Origin: Anaeromonas frigoriresistens
Lineage (GTDB): Bacteria > Bacillota > Clostridia > Tissierellales > SIT17
DNA length: 64,000 bases
Reading direction: 5' to 3'
Assembly: GCF_016820655.1 (NCBI RefSeq)
Contig: NZ_WSFT01000053.1
Coordinates: 372,001-436,000 of the forward strand
Below the pieces are notes generated by a model. The model saw nothing but the letters and a program-made list of their open reading frames with translations, had not been told where the DNA came from and ran no database searches. Below are positions 44,281 to 53,021 of the stretch, in pieces (the first letter of the stretch is position 1; each line of letters begins with the position of its first letter). The translations under genes and the position numbers were made by a program.

Positions 44281-44913
44281 TTATTTTGATTGCTTTTCTC
44301 TTACAATAGATTTAACTTTAGTAACCATCAGGTCTATAGCAACTTTATTAAATCCTCCTTCTGGTATAATTAAATCCGCATATCTTTTTGCAGGTTCAAT
44401 GAATTGTAAATGAGCTGGTCTTACAGTAGTAAGATATTGATCTATTACTGAATCTAATGTTCTGCCTCTATCTCTGATATCTCTAAGTATTCTTCTTATT
44501 ATTCTAACATCTGAATCAGTATCCACATATATTTTTATATCTAATAAGTCCCTTATTCTTTCATTTTCTAAAATCATTATTCCTTCAACAATTATTATAT
44601 CTTTACTTACTACATTAATTGTTTCTTCTTTTCTATTATGCTTTTCAAAGTCATAGATAGGTTTTTGTATAGTTTCTTTATTTATTAATTGTTTCAAGTG
44701 TTCAATGAACAAATCATTATCAAAAGCTAGTGGATGATCATAATTAGTCTTAGTTCGCTCATCAAAGCTTAAATGGCTTTGATCTTTATAATAAGAGTCT
44801 TGTTCTATTATTAAAATATTTTCTTGGGGTAATGACTTAAATATTGCTTGTGCTACAGTACTTTTACCGGAGCCAGTACCTCCTGTTATTCCTATTAATA
44901 CTGGTTTACTCAA
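44281..44913 (-). CDS. udk: Uridine kinase
   Basis: A 210-residue P-loop kinase making UMP/CMP from uridine/cytidine, part of pyrimidine salvage. Walker [18 protein letters not shown] is followed by the [20 protein letters not shown] substrate segment, [12 protein letters not shown] and an [20 protein letters not shown] lid. The start is best at TTG 44913, which gives 210 residues like B. subtilis Udk; it lies 10 bases after AGAGAGG. An ATG at 44922 overlaps the U32 gene's TGA (ATGA) and is the alternative. It follows the U32 gene as in B. subtilis. Confidence 0.94.
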   Translation of the reverse strand: MSKPVLIGITGGTGSGKSTVAQAIFKSLPQENILIIEQDSYYKDQSHLSFDERTKTNYDHPLAFDNDLFIEHLKQLINKETIQKPIYDFEKHNRKEETINVVSKDIIIVEGIMILENERIRDLLDIKIYVDTDSDVRIIRRILRDIRDRGRTLDSVIDQYLTTVRPAHLQFIEPAKRYADLIIPEGGFNKVAIDLMVTKVKSIVREKQSK

Positions 44914-44918
44914 AAATA

Positions 44919-46148
44919 TCATTCCTCTCTTGCTTTTCTTATCATATCCCATTTCTCTACAGGTTTGTCTACTTTAATTTTTATTATCTGTTTAGCATGG
45001 GGGGCTACATCAATAGGATTATCATCTTTATCCCACATTCTAACTATCTGCTGTACAAAATATTCTTTGTTTGGTCCAAAAATTTCTACTGTATCTTCAT
45101 CAAAGATTCTATTTCTTTGTTCCACAGTGGCAATTTTAGTTTCTTCATTATAATCTAAAACAAGACCCAAGAAATCATAATTTCTTATATATGAGCTACT
45201 TCCATATAATTGATCTTCTTCAGTAGGTTTATTAAAGTAAAAACCTGTAGTGAAATCTCTATAACTGGCTTTTTTTATTTCTTCTAACCATATATCATTA
45301 TAAACATATTTTTCTGGATTAGCAAGATAAGTATCTATTGCCATTCTATAAGATCTTATTATAGTTGCAACATAATATGAACTTTTCATACGGCCTTCAA
45401 TTTTCAAACTTTTTACTCCTGCTTCAATAACTTGTGGTATATGCTTAATCATACATAAATCCTTAGAATTGTAGATGTATGTTCCATTCTCATCTTCATA
45501 TACTGGATAATACTCTCCTGGTCTTTTCTCTTCAACTAAATTATATTTCCACCTGCAGGCTTGAGCACATTCGCCCCTATTAGCATCTCTACCAGTCATA
45601 TAATTGCTAAGCAAACATCTTCCAGAATATGATATACACATAGCCCCATGTACAAAGGCTTCTATTTCTAATTCCTTTGGTGTATTATCTTTGATATTTT
45701 TTATTTCTTCTAATGACAATTCTCGTGCAACTACTATTCTTTGAACCCCTTGTTTAAACCAAAAATTAGCTGTCCCATAATTAGTTGTGTTTGCTTGGGT
45801 ACTTAAATGCATCTCCATATCCGGTACAAGCTCTTTTACGATAGAGAACACTCCAGGGTCTGATACTATTACTGCATCTACTCCTATATCATTTAATTTA
45901 AGTACATATTCATCTAATCCTGATAAATCATCATTATGAGGTATAATATTCAATGTTACATACACTTTTTTACCTCTTTGATGAGCAAATTCTAAACCTT
46001 CTTTTATTTGGTCTATAGTGAAGTTTTTTGCTTGAGCTCTTAATCCAAACTCTTCCCCACCTAAATATACTGCATCTGCACCATAGGTTATAGCCATCTT
46101 TAGTTTCTCTAGATCTCCCGCTGGAGCCAATAATTCAACATCCCTCAT
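44919..46148 (-). CDS. trhP: U32-family tRNA hydroxylation protein, TrhP-like
   Basis: A 409-residue protein of the peptidase U32 family. N-terminal [20 protein letters not shown] and [18 protein letters not shown] are the signature, and cysteines in [11 protein letters not shown] and [10 protein letters not shown] look like an Fe-S site. In B. subtilis (YrrN/YrrO) and E. coli (TrhP/YegQ) the family makes 5-hydroxyuridine at tRNA position 34 using prephenate. The B. subtilis locus has two U32 genes; here only one. It overlaps the methyltransferase gene by a base, fitting joint use. Confidence 0.87.
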   Translation of the reverse strand: MRDVELLAPAGDLEKLKMAITYGADAVYLGGEEFGLRAQAKNFTIDQIKEGLEFAHQRGKKVYVTLNIIPHNDDLSGLDEYVLKLNDIGVDAVIVSDPGVFSIVKELVPDMEMHLSTQANTTNYGTANFWFKQGVQRIVVARELSLEEIKNIKDNTPKELEIEAFVHGAMCISYSGRCLLSNYMTGRDANRGECAQACRWKYNLVEEKRPGEYYPVYEDENGTYIYNSKDLCMIKHIPQVIEAGVKSLKIEGRMKSSYYVATIIRSYRMAIDTYLANPEKYVYNDIWLEEIKKASYRDFTTGFYFNKPTEEDQLYGSSSYIRNYDFLGLVLDYNEETKIATVEQRNRIFDEDTVEIFGPNKEYFVQQIVRMWDKDDNPIDVAPHAKQIIKIKVDKPVEKWDMIRKAREE

Positions 46149-46795
46149 TACTTGTCATCCTCCTTATATGAAATAGCCATACCATCTCCAATTGGTATTA
46201 CACTTGTTGTTAATCTTGGATGGTTCGATATATAATCAAGATATTCTCTCATTCTTCTTACGATTGTCTTTTTTCGTCTTACAACTAAATCATCATTTGC
46301 TACCATTCCTTTAAAGAGTACATTATCTGATACTATAACGCCATTTTCTTCCAACATATCAATACAAAAAGGTAAAAATTCCATGTACTTACCTTTAGCT
46401 GCATCTATAAATATAAAGTCAAACTTTTGTTTAATATTTGGTAATACTTCTTGAGCTTCTCCATGAATTATATTTACTCTTTCTAGTCCAGATTTCTCTA
46501 TATTTGATTTTGCTAAATTAACCATATCTTCTCTTCTCTCTATAGATGTTAGGCTACCATTGTCCATACTAGATGCCATTATTATAGCTGAATAACCAAT
46601 GGCAGATCCAATTTCTAATATATTTTTAGCTTTTTTTATTTTTATTAATACCTTTAAAAACTCTGCCACTTCTAAGTGAATAATTGGTACATGATTCTCT
46701 TTAGCATATTCTTCTAGAGATTGGATTAACTCTGTTCTTTTTGGTATTATCTCTCTGATATACTCTTCAATATATTCTTTATTTATATTACTCAA
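46148..46795 (-). CDS. trmR: SAM-dependent O-methyltransferase, TrmR (YrrM)
   Basis: A 215-residue methyltransferase: ILEIGSAIGYSAIIMASSM is the SAM motif, FIFIDAAKGKYMEFLPF and VIVSDNVLFKGMVANDDL complete the fold; end VIPIGDGMAISYK. B. subtilis YrrM/TrmR methylates tRNA ho5U34 to mo5U34. The start is a TTG at 46795 after AAGGAGAG; a longer frame would run into the terminator hairpin at 46818-46856 and is rejected. It directly precedes the U32 gene that makes its substrate, so the pair encodes one two-step pathway. Confidence 0.9.
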   Translation of the reverse strand: MSNINKEYIEEYIREIIPKRTELIQSLEEYAKENHVPIIHLEVAEFLKVLIKIKKAKNILEIGSAIGYSAIIMASSMDNGSLTSIERREDMVNLAKSNIEKSGLERVNIIHGEAQEVLPNIKQKFDFIFIDAAKGKYMEFLPFCIDMLEENGVIVSDNVLFKGMVANDDLVVRRKKTIVRRMREYLDYISNHPRLTTSVIPIGDGMAISYKEDDK

Positions 46796-46817
46796 ATTAT
46801 ATCTCTCCTTACATACA

Positions 46818-46856
46818 AAGAATAATACGTGGTTTATTATACCACGTATTATTCTT
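46818..46856 (-). terminator. Terminator or attenuator after mltG
   Basis: A 16-bp stem AAGAATAATACGTGGT with complement and seven-base loop, 30 bases past the mltG stop codon. The following sequence on the minus strand has only a short T stretch (TTTG), so read-through into trmR is likely. Confidence 0.72.
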
Positions 46857-46886
46857 TCCAAAAAAGTTATTTAGATTCGTTATATG

Positions 46887-47909
46887 TTATTTCGCCTTTA
46901 AATGGTCTGAATAATTTGTACTAAATGTATGAGTGCTGCTTCCATCATCTTTTAATACAAAGTATAGGAAATCATGTTCTTCAGGATTAATCGTAGCTTC
47001 AATAGCTTCTAACCCTGGTGTAGCTATTGGCGCTGGAGGTAATCCGGTATTCAAATAAGTATTATAAACGGAATCTATCTGTGTATCAGCAATAGAGAGA
47101 TTCGGCTTTCTTTCACCTAATATATATTGAACTGTAGCACAGGATTGTAGTTTCATACCTATTTCAAGTCTATTATAAAATACTTCTGCAACTTTTGATC
47201 TCTCTTCATCAACCATACTTTCCCTTTCAACTATTGAAGCTAAAGTTATTAATTGATTAATATTCAAACCTTGTTTAAACTTTTTACCCTTTAACTTTTC
47301 AACATAAACAGAATTGAATTGATCTAGCATTTTTCTAATAATTTCTTCCTCAGAAGAATCAGCATACACCTCATAAGTTTCTGGGAATAAATAACCTTCC
47401 ATATTATTGCCTTCAGGAATTTCGTTTAAAAATTCATAATCCTCCGAGAATTTATCTATATTATTGGTTAAGTTTATAAAGGTCTCTCTATTTATAATCT
47501 CTTCCTTAGATAATTTATCTGCCATCTCCTCTATAGTATATCCTTCTGGAATAGTAAATTTTATGGTTTTACCACTTCTCCCACCTTCTACTAATTCATC
47601 TAATATTTCTCCTGGAGACATTCCCGTATTTAAATTATAAAAACCCGCTTTTAATTTTCCGTCAGTTCCTTTTAATTTTGAAACGACTCTAAATACGTTA
47701 GTATTTCTTATTAGCTTATTTTCCTCTAGTAAAGATGCTATTTTACTAGTGGAACTACCACTAGGAATTTCGACCTCAACTGATTCAATATCATTATCTG
47801 TAGAAACAGGCTTTGTATTAACTTCATAATAATATTTAGCCCCTATTCCTCCTATTAGGATAATAATTAGTAATCCTATAAACCCCTTTAATAATACCTT
47901 CATTTTCAT
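46887..47909 (-). CDS. mltG: Endolytic murein transglycosylase MltG (YceG-like)
   Basis: A 340-residue membrane-bound lytic transglycosylase that cleaves nascent glycan strands. One N-terminal helix (residues 5-27), LysM-like subdomain with IPSGSSTSKIASLLEENKL, and catalytic domain with TLASIVERESMVDEERSKVA (catalytic Glu within IVERE) and GLPPAPIATPGLEAIEATI. All typical. Start is ATG at 47909 or 47903; GGAG lies 4 or 10 bases ahead. A strong promoter at 47939-47967 precedes it. Syntenic with B. subtilis yrrL. Confidence 0.95.
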   Translation of the reverse strand: MKMKVLLKGFIGLLIIILIGGIGAKYYYEVNTKPVSTDNDIESVEVEIPSGSSTSKIASLLEENKLIRNTNVFRVVSKLKGTDGKLKAGFYNLNTGMSPGEILDELVEGGRSGKTIKFTIPEGYTIEEMADKLSKEEIINRETFINLTNNIDKFSEDYEFLNEIPEGNNMEGYLFPETYEVYADSSEEEIIRKMLDQFNSVYVEKLKGKKFKQGLNINQLITLASIVERESMVDEERSKVAEVFYNRLEIGMKLQSCATVQYILGERKPNLSIADTQIDSVYNTYLNTGLPPAPIATPGLEAIEATINPEEHDFLYFVLKDDGSSTHTFSTNYSDHLKAK

Positions 47910-47938
47910 CACACTCCGACAAAATTTATATATTCCTA

Positions 47939-47967
47939 ATTATATAATTTTGTCACTCTTATTACAA
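47939..47967 (-). promoter_or_regulatory. Sigma-A promoter of mltG
   Basis: Minus strand TTGTAA (47967-47962), 17-base spacer, TATAAT (47944-47939); start about 20 bases before the mltG ribosome site. It lies just after the terminator of the YlbF-family gene. Confidence 0.75.
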
Positions 47968-47975
47968 GTAAAACA

Positions 47976-48013
47976 AAAGATAAGAAGCCAATATATATTG
48001 GCTTCTTATCTTT
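47976..48013 (-). terminator. Terminator after YlbF-family gene
   Basis: A 38-base perfect palindrome (AAAGATAAGAAGCCAATAT arm) with a T-rich 3' flank on the minus strand, overlapping the stop codon at 48012. Confidence 0.93.
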
Positions 48014-48341
48014 AATTTATATCTAGTTTATCATTTAATATTATATATATATCATTCATTACTTGTGTAAATCTCATTTCAGCAGCAAACAAATCACTTA
48101 TAGTATCGTGTTTCATTACTGCTTCTTCTAGTTCTTTAATATCATTAATTTTTTCTTCTTCCAATTCTTGTCCAGCCATTTGCGCCATTTGGATTTCCAT
48201 AACCTTTGACTTGAAATTTTCAAATACTTTCTTACTATTAGGATCAGAATAAACTTTTTCTTTCAACTTTATATATTCCTTATATTCATCAGACTCTTTT
48301 AATGCATTTGCTAGATTATGAGCAGAATCATATATATTCAC
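48012..48341 (-). CDS. YlbF/YmcA family protein
   Basis: A 109-residue helical protein of the YheA/YmcA/YlbF family (DUF964), seen in NIYDSAHNLANALKESDEYK and MAQMAGQELEEEKINDI. In B. subtilis YlbF, YmcA and YaaT form a complex that steers RNase Y and thus mRNA maturation, affecting sporulation and competence. The start GTG at 48341 has a normal AAGGAG eight bases before; a GTG nine bases upstream would overlap it. It is three genes from rnjA, another mRNA nuclease, although lysO genes lie between them. Confidence 0.86.
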   Translation of the reverse strand: MNIYDSAHNLANALKESDEYKEYIKLKEKVYSDPNSKKVFENFKSKVMEIQMAQMAGQELEEEKINDIKELEEAVMKHDTISDLFAAEMRFTQVMNDIYIILNDKLDIN

Positions 48342-48353
48342 ATTAATCACTCC

Positions 48354-48947
48354 TTATATATTGATAATTATTGGTACTAATATAGGTACAGAAGTTGATA
48401 GAATTACTCCTGTAATAAATGATATGATTGCTGTTTTAGGATTAGTAGATCTAGATATCATTGGTAAGGCAGTATCCATTGCTGTGGCTCCTGCAGGAGC
48501 GATACTTTCTAAATCTCCTATGTATTTTGCTATTAAAGGTATAGTTATTAGTGCTATTATTTCTCTAACTACATTTGTTAAAAAAGCTAATGTGCTAAGT
48601 TCAGAGGAATAATTTGCAAGCATCATAGCCGATAAAGTATACCACCCTAATCCAGCTCCTACAGCACCTGATTCATTTATAGGCAAGTCTATTATTAATC
48701 CTGCCAACATACTTCCAGTTATACTACCTATAATAATCATTAAAGGTATTAATAAAATTTTAAATCCCATCTTTTTTATTCTTGATAATACCTCTTTATT
48801 TTTACCTATATCAATTCCTACAAAAAACAAAAGAATACATAATCCAATATCTATAATGATATCTGTATTAGTTAAAATATATTCTGGAGAAAAGTAATAT
48901 CCTAATAATATTCCACCTAATACTGATAGGATTATTCTAACACTCAT
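48354..48947 (-). CDS. lysO: LysO-type lysine exporter, C-terminal half
   Basis: A 197-residue membrane protein with about six helices, of the LysO/YbjE (DUF340) family. Recognisable are DIGLCILLFFVGIDIGKN, GAGLGWYTLSAMMLANY and APAGATAMDTALPMISR. Together with the 103-residue partner gene it corresponds to the one-gene LysO of E. coli, which exports lysine. The two frames overlap by 11 bases with a GAGGGGG site in the first. Start ATG 48947. Confidence 0.88.
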   Translation of the reverse strand: MSVRIILSVLGGILLGYYFSPEYILTNTDIIIDIGLCILLFFVGIDIGKNKEVLSRIKKMGFKILLIPLMIIIGSITGSMLAGLIIDLPINESGAVGAGLGWYTLSAMMLANYSSELSTLAFLTNVVREIIALITIPLIAKYIGDLESIAPAGATAMDTALPMISRSTNPKTAIISFITGVILSTSVPILVPIIINI

Positions 48948-49248
48948 TTTCATCCCCCTCTTCTTCATCTTTATCGATTACAAACTTCTTAATAGCCATA
49001 ACAAATAATACACTTAAAGCTATTGAGAATACTGAGATTATAACAGCCTGATACCCTAGCTTAAAGAAAGAAGAAATAACCTTTTTATCTCCACCAATTT
49101 TTATCCCCATAATAAAAAGTAAAGATAATAAGCATAGTGATTGTATAAGATTCATTTTACTTACTACAGTTTTATGTACAAGATCTTTATATCCTACTAT
49201 TCCACCCAAAAAAATAATTGCTAAATATAGTATTAATCTTATACCCAT
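48937..49248 (-). CDS. LysO-type lysine exporter, N-terminal half
   Basis: A 103-residue membrane protein with three predicted helices, equivalent to the N-terminal portion of LysO (LSLLFIMGIKIGGDKKVISS matches the DIGLCILLFFVGIDIG repeat of the partner). Ends in an acidic tail DEEEGDENEC. Its own GGGGGGG ribosome site precedes the ATG at 49248. Split LysO genes are known in Firmicutes, so this is probably natural rather than a frameshift. Confidence 0.85.
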   Translation of the reverse strand: MGIRLILYLAIIFLGGIVGYKDLVHKTVVSKMNLIQSLCLLSLLFIMGIKIGGDKKVISSFFKLGYQAVIISVFSIALSVLFVMAIKKFVIDKDEEEGDENEC

Positions 49249-49275
49249 AATATCCCCCCCATGTATTTATAATTG

Positions 49276-49314
49276 AAAATAATAGCCACAGCGAGGAGCT
49301 GTGACTATTATTTT
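49276..49314 (-). terminator. Terminator after rnjA
   Basis: A 17-bp stem (AAAATAATAGCCACAGC with complement, one G-U or mismatch) around a five-base loop immediately after the rnjA stop codon. TTTTCAATT follows on the minus strand. Only about 27 bases remain to the lysO start, so lysO may depend on read-through. Confidence 0.9.
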
Positions 49315-50978
49315 TAAACTTCCATTATTATTGGTAATATCATAGGATTTCTCTTAATCTTTTGATATAAGAAATTCCTTAGAGCATCTCTAACACTAGA
49401 TTTAAGTGTTGACCAATCAGTTATTTGATTCTTTTCACATTCTTTTAATACGTCTCTTACTACTCTTCTAGCTTCATCCATTAAATCTTCTGATTCTCTA
49501 ACATATACAAAACCTCTTGATACAATATCGGGACCAGAAACTACCTTCCCATTTTCTTTCTTTATGGTTACAACTACTACTATAAGTCCATCTTCGGATA
49601 AATGTTTTCTATCTCTTAATACAATATTTCCAACATCACCGATACCTAATCCGTCAACTAATATATTTCCTGATGGAATACTTCCATTAACTTTAGCATA
49701 GCTTCTACCTAATTCTAAAACAGATCCATTCTCCATTATGAATATATTATCTCTTTTCATTCCAAGGTCTTCAGCTAATTGTGCATGTTGATTCAAGTGT
49801 CTATACTCTCCATGAACAGGAATAAAGTACTTAGGTTTCACTAGTGAATGTATTAACTTCAATTCTTCTTGACAAGCATGACCAGAAACATGAACATCAG
49901 CTAATGCTTCATAAATAACCTTAGCACCTTTTTTGAACAACTGGTTTATTACTCTTGATACTGTCTTTTCATTACCTGGTATTGGAGTTGCAGAGATGAT
50001 TACTAAATCTCCAGGTATTAATTCCATTTTTCTATGATCGGAAGAAGCTAATCTAGATAATGCTGCCATCGGTTCTCCTTGACTACCTGTTGTAATTATA
50101 GTGATTTCGTTATCTGGATACTTATTCATATCATTAATATCTATTATAGTACCTTCAGGAGCATCTAAATATCCTAATTCTGTTGAAACTCTAACTACAT
50201 TTATCATGCTTCTTCCAGAAACTACAACTTTCCTATTAAACATAACCGCTGCATTAATAATTTGTTGAACTCTATGCACATTCGATGCAAAGGTTGCTAC
50301 GATTATTCTTCCTTCAGCCGTTTTAAAGATATCATTGAATGTATTTCCTACCGTTTTTTCAGACATAGTAGATCCAGGTCTCTCAACATTTGTACTATCT
50401 GCTAATAAAGCTAATACTCCTCTACTACCTAAATCTGCGAATCTATTTAAGTCCATCATGTCTCCGTTTATAGGAGTATAATCAATTTTAAAGTCTCCTG
50501 TATGAACTATTGCTCCTTCTGGAGTATGAATAGCTAAAGAAACTGCATCAGGAATACTATGATTAGCAGTTATATACTCAACTACCATTGATCCTAATTT
50601 CGTTTTTTGTCCTGGCTTAACTACATTTAATGTAGCATTTTTTATACCTTTTTCAATAAGTTTGTTTTCTACTAAGCCTAAGGTTAATTTAGTTCCGTAA
50701 ACTGGTACATTTATTTTCTTTAATACATATGGTAGCGCTCCAATATGATCTTCGTGTCCGTGGGTCAATACAATAGCTCTTATTTTTTCTTTATTTTTTT
50801 CTAAATATGTTATATCAGGTATAACTACATCAATACCTAACATCTCGTCTTCTGGGAATATAATTCCACAATCTATCACTATAATATCATTTTTATATTC
50901 AATAACTGTAATGTTTTTTCCAATTTCATTTAATCCACCTAATGGGATTATTTTAACATTTGGTGTTTGTTTTCCCAC
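49314..50978 (-). CDS. rnjA: Ribonuclease J
   Basis: A 554-residue metallo-beta-lactamase/beta-CASP RNase with 5'-to-3' exo and endo activity, central to mRNA decay and 16S rRNA maturation. Zinc motifs are THGHEDHIGALPYVL, HTGDFKIDYTPI, and the beta-CASP portion includes SGRSMINVVRVSTEL. C-terminal PIIMEV end is typical. The start is a GTG at 50978 after AAAGGAGAG. It stands alone with its terminator; 133 bases of leader upstream hold no clear promoter that I can place. Confidence 0.96.
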   Translation of the reverse strand: MGKQTPNVKIIPLGGLNEIGKNITVIEYKNDIIVIDCGIIFPEDEMLGIDVVIPDITYLEKNKEKIRAIVLTHGHEDHIGALPYVLKKINVPVYGTKLTLGLVENKLIEKGIKNATLNVVKPGQKTKLGSMVVEYITANHSIPDAVSLAIHTPEGAIVHTGDFKIDYTPINGDMMDLNRFADLGSRGVLALLADSTNVERPGSTMSEKTVGNTFNDIFKTAEGRIIVATFASNVHRVQQIINAAVMFNRKVVVSGRSMINVVRVSTELGYLDAPEGTIIDINDMNKYPDNEITIITTGSQGEPMAALSRLASSDHRKMELIPGDLVIISATPIPGNEKTVSRVINQLFKKGAKVIYEALADVHVSGHACQEELKLIHSLVKPKYFIPVHGEYRHLNQHAQLAEDLGMKRDNIFIMENGSVLELGRSYAKVNGSIPSGNILVDGLGIGDVGNIVLRDRKHLSEDGLIVVVVTIKKENGKVVSGPDIVSRGFVYVRESEDLMDEARRVVRDVLKECEKNQITDWSTLKSSVRDALRNFLYQKIKRNPMILPIIMEV

Positions 50979-51111
50979 CTAATCACTCTCCTTTAACTGA
51001 TCCACTATCGTATCTCATTCCACGTTTTATCGCTACCTTTATTATGCCCAATATTCTTCCCTTAATCATATAGCCTTAACAAATTTTATAGTTGGTATAT
51101 GTAATCCTGCA

Positions 51112-51552
51112 TTATTCGCTTTGACAATCTTCACAATATCCAAAAAATTTAACGTTATGATCTACTATTTTAAATTTACCTTCTTTTTCAATTTTATCTT
51201 CTAATTTGTCTAATAAATCGATCTCTACTTCAAGTACTTTACCACAATCCATACATATCAAATGGTGATGCTGATGATGATTAGCATTGGTATTAAGCTC
51301 ATATCTATTACATCCATCATTAAAATTCAATTTATATATAACGTCTAACTCTTCCAGCAATTGAAGAGTTCTGTATACAGTTGCTAATCCTATCTCAGGA
51401 TACTTATCCTTCACCATATCATAAACTTCTTCAGGACTAAGATGACTTCCTTGATTTTCTATAAAGATATCATAAATTACTCTTCGTTGAGTCGTCAATT
51501 TATAACCTTTTTCCTTAAGTTTAGTTCTTAACATGTCAAATAATGACTCCAT
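51112..51552 (-). CDS. fur: Fur family transcriptional regulator
   Basis: A 146-residue metalloregulator. DNA-binding helix region LTTQRRVIYDIFIE and EIGLATVYRTLQLLEEL, then the metal sites: NHHQHHHLICMDCGKVLEVE and a C-terminal CEDCQSE. Both CxxC pairs are present, giving a structural zinc site. The histidine-rich HHQHHH segment is the regulatory site. Fur, PerR or Zur cannot be separated with certainty; I lean to Fur-type ferric repressor. Preceded by a promoter whose -10 region carries an 18-bp palindrome, suggesting autoregulation. Confidence 0.9.
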   Translation of the reverse strand: MESLFDMLRTKLKEKGYKLTTQRRVIYDIFIENQGSHLSPEEVYDMVKDKYPEIGLATVYRTLQLLEELDVIYKLNFNDGCNRYELNTNANHHQHHHLICMDCGKVLEVEIDLLDKLEDKIEKEGKFKIVDHNVKFFGYCEDCQSE

Positions 51553-51570
51553 TAAATCACCTGCTTTTTT

Positions 51571-51588
51571 TATTCTATTAATAGAATA
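51571..51588. promoter_or_regulatory. 18-bp palindrome, candidate Fur-family operator
   Basis: TATTCTATTAATAGAATA is a perfect inverted repeat covering the -10 box (51583-51588) and start region of the fur promoter. Dyads of this kind in this place often bind a repressor; the gene's own product is the simplest candidate. Confidence 0.5.
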
Positions 51589-51611
51589 TATCTATATTAT
51601 GGAAATGTCAA
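51583..51611 (-). promoter_or_regulatory. Promoter of fur
   Basis: Minus strand consensus TTGACA (51611-51606), 17-base spacer and TATTCT (51588-51583), ending about 30 bases before the fur ATG. A second Fur/PerR-like sequence, TGATAAT-C-ATAATTT, is at 51636-51650, near the sfsA stop. Confidence 0.7.
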
Positions 51612-51641
51612 TATTGATTGCAAATAAAACTCAATTGATAA

Positions 51642-52346
51642 TCATAATTTAACTTCTATTTCTTCCAAAAGTTGTATATTTGCATCTGTAACATTGCATT
51701 TAATTGCTTTTATCTTTACATTATTTTTAGCTGCTAATTTTAATGCCTTACTAAACTTTGGATCCATTGAATGATTAGGCATAAACACTTGTGCATCTTC
51801 TCTTTGAATAACAAAAATGACAGCAGCCTCAAATCCATCTTCAATAGATTCTATAAGTTCTAAAACATGCTTTGTGCCCCTCTCGGTAGGAGCATCAGGA
51901 AATCTAGCTACATCTTTGTCTACATAAGTTACACACTTAGCCTCTATTAATGTATTTATATTGCCCTTGAGAGCTATATCAAATCTACTATTTTTATACT
52001 TCACTTCTTTAACTACTTCGATATAATCCTTAAAAAACGGTAATTGATAATTTTTTAAGGAATGAAATAATATTTTATTTGGCATAGCTGAATCTATTAG
52101 CACTAGAATACCATTATGGTTAACCATCAATAAGTCAAATTTAGTTTTTCTTTCTATACTATAAATTCGTCTAACTATAATGTTTGCCCCAGGAACTAAT
52201 AATTCTATCATTCTTCCTGTATTTGGTACATGGGATAAATGAATTTCATTATCAATAGAGATTTCTGCAACAAATCTATTCAAACGTTTTATGAATTTAG
52301 CTTCTATTAATTCTCCAGTTATATCTACTTGAGCTAATTTTGACAT
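51642..52346 (-). CDS. sfsA: SfsA family nuclease
   Basis: A 234-residue protein of the SfsA family, known for DNA/RNA nuclease activity in E. coli and once called sugar fermentation stimulation protein. N-terminal OB-like part has AKFIKRLNRFVAEISID and HVPNTGRMIELLVPGANI; the PD-(D/E)XK-like core has RFDIALKGNINTLIEAKCVT and FPDAPTERGTKHVLELI. Length is normal. It directly follows the DUF1292 gene (stop and start share a base) and precedes fur. In vivo role in this organism is open. Confidence 0.92.
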   Translation of the reverse strand: MSKLAQVDITGELIEAKFIKRLNRFVAEISIDNEIHLSHVPNTGRMIELLVPGANIIVRRIYSIERKTKFDLLMVNHNGILVLIDSAMPNKILFHSLKNYQLPFFKDYIEVVKEVKYKNSRFDIALKGNINTLIEAKCVTYVDKDVARFPDAPTERGTKHVLELIESIEDGFEAAVIFVIQREDAQVFMPNHSMDPKFSKALKLAAKNNVKIKAIKCNVTDANIQLLEEIEVKL

Positions 52347-52585
52347 TACTCTTCATCAACAAGTTGCATATATAACTCACTAACTTCATCAAATTCTTTC
52401 TGTTCTTCAATCTCCATTAGAAAGGCATCTCCATTTTCATCATATTCTACCTTCAATAGTAATCCTTCTTCCATATCATCGGGCTGTACAACTGCATATT
52501 CTGATTCTTCAACTTCAAATAAATGAATGATTTCAAAATTATGCTCTTTTCCATTTTCATCAATAAATACAAATTTTTCTTCCAC
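52346..52585 (-). CDS. yrzB: DUF1292 protein, YrzB
   Basis: A 79-residue acidic cytosolic protein of DUF1292: FVFIDENGKEHNFEIIHLFE and EYAVVQPDDMEEGLLLKVE. The family is conserved between ruvX and mltG or nearby in Firmicutes; no function is established. The start is a GTG at 52585 after AGGAGG. It is part of the alaS-ireB-ruvX-yrzB conserved group. Confidence 0.9.
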   Translation of the reverse strand: MEEKFVFIDENGKEHNFEIIHLFEVEESEYAVVQPDDMEEGLLLKVEYDENGDAFLMEIEEQKEFDEVSELYMQLVDEE

Positions 52586-52596
52586 AATAATTCCTC

Positions 52597-53010
52597 CTAT
52601 TTATTTGTATCTAGATAAGTTTGTAATATATAAACTGCTGCCAACTTATCTACTACTTCTTTTCTTTTTTTTCTACTTATATCTGCTTGAATTAATGTCC
52701 GTTGAGCAGATACTGTTGTTAATCTCTCATCTTGATATATTATTTCTACATCAATTTTTTCCTTTAGTTTATCTACGAACTTCAATACTTTTTCTCCCTG
52801 AGGCCCTAAAGTATTATTCATATTCTTCGGTAAACCTACTACTAATTTTGATACTTTATACTCCTCAATAATTTGTATCATCTCTTTTATGTCCTTTTTA
52901 ATACCAATTCTTCTAATAGTTGTTACACCTTGAGCAGTTAAGCCTAATGGATCACTTACTGCTACTCCAATAGTCTTATCTCCCACATCTAAACCTAATA
53001 ATCTTTCCAT
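52597..53010 (-). CDS. ruvX: Putative Holliday junction resolvase RuvX/YqgF
   Basis: A 137-residue RNase H-like nuclease. [20 protein letters not shown] holds the first Asp, [18 protein letters not shown] and [15 protein letters not shown] the next acidic residue, [14 protein letters not shown] the last. The family acts in pre-16S rRNA 5' processing in E. coli and may resolve junctions. Start at ATG 53010 behind GGAGG; an upstream in-frame GTG is rejected as it lies in that site. Syntenic with B. subtilis yrrK. Confidence 0.94.
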   Translation of the reverse strand: MERLLGLDVGDKTIGVAVSDPLGLTAQGVTTIRRIGIKKDIKEMIQIIEEYKVSKLVVGLPKNMNNTLGPQGEKVLKFVDKLKEKIDVEIIYQDERLTTVSAQRTLIQADISRKKRKEVVDKLAAVYILQTYLDTNK

Positions 53011-53021
53011 CTTATCCTCCA

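Noticed and set aside
46796-46861. N-terminal extension of trmR by 22 codons
   Set aside because: The extension reads through the 16-bp hairpin after mltG, has no ribosome site, and would exceed the usual YrrM length; TTG 46795 with AAGGAGAG is better.
48937-48968. Frameshift mutation in a single lysO gene
   Set aside because: Each half has its own start and ribosome site, and two-gene LysO systems are known, so a natural split is more likely.
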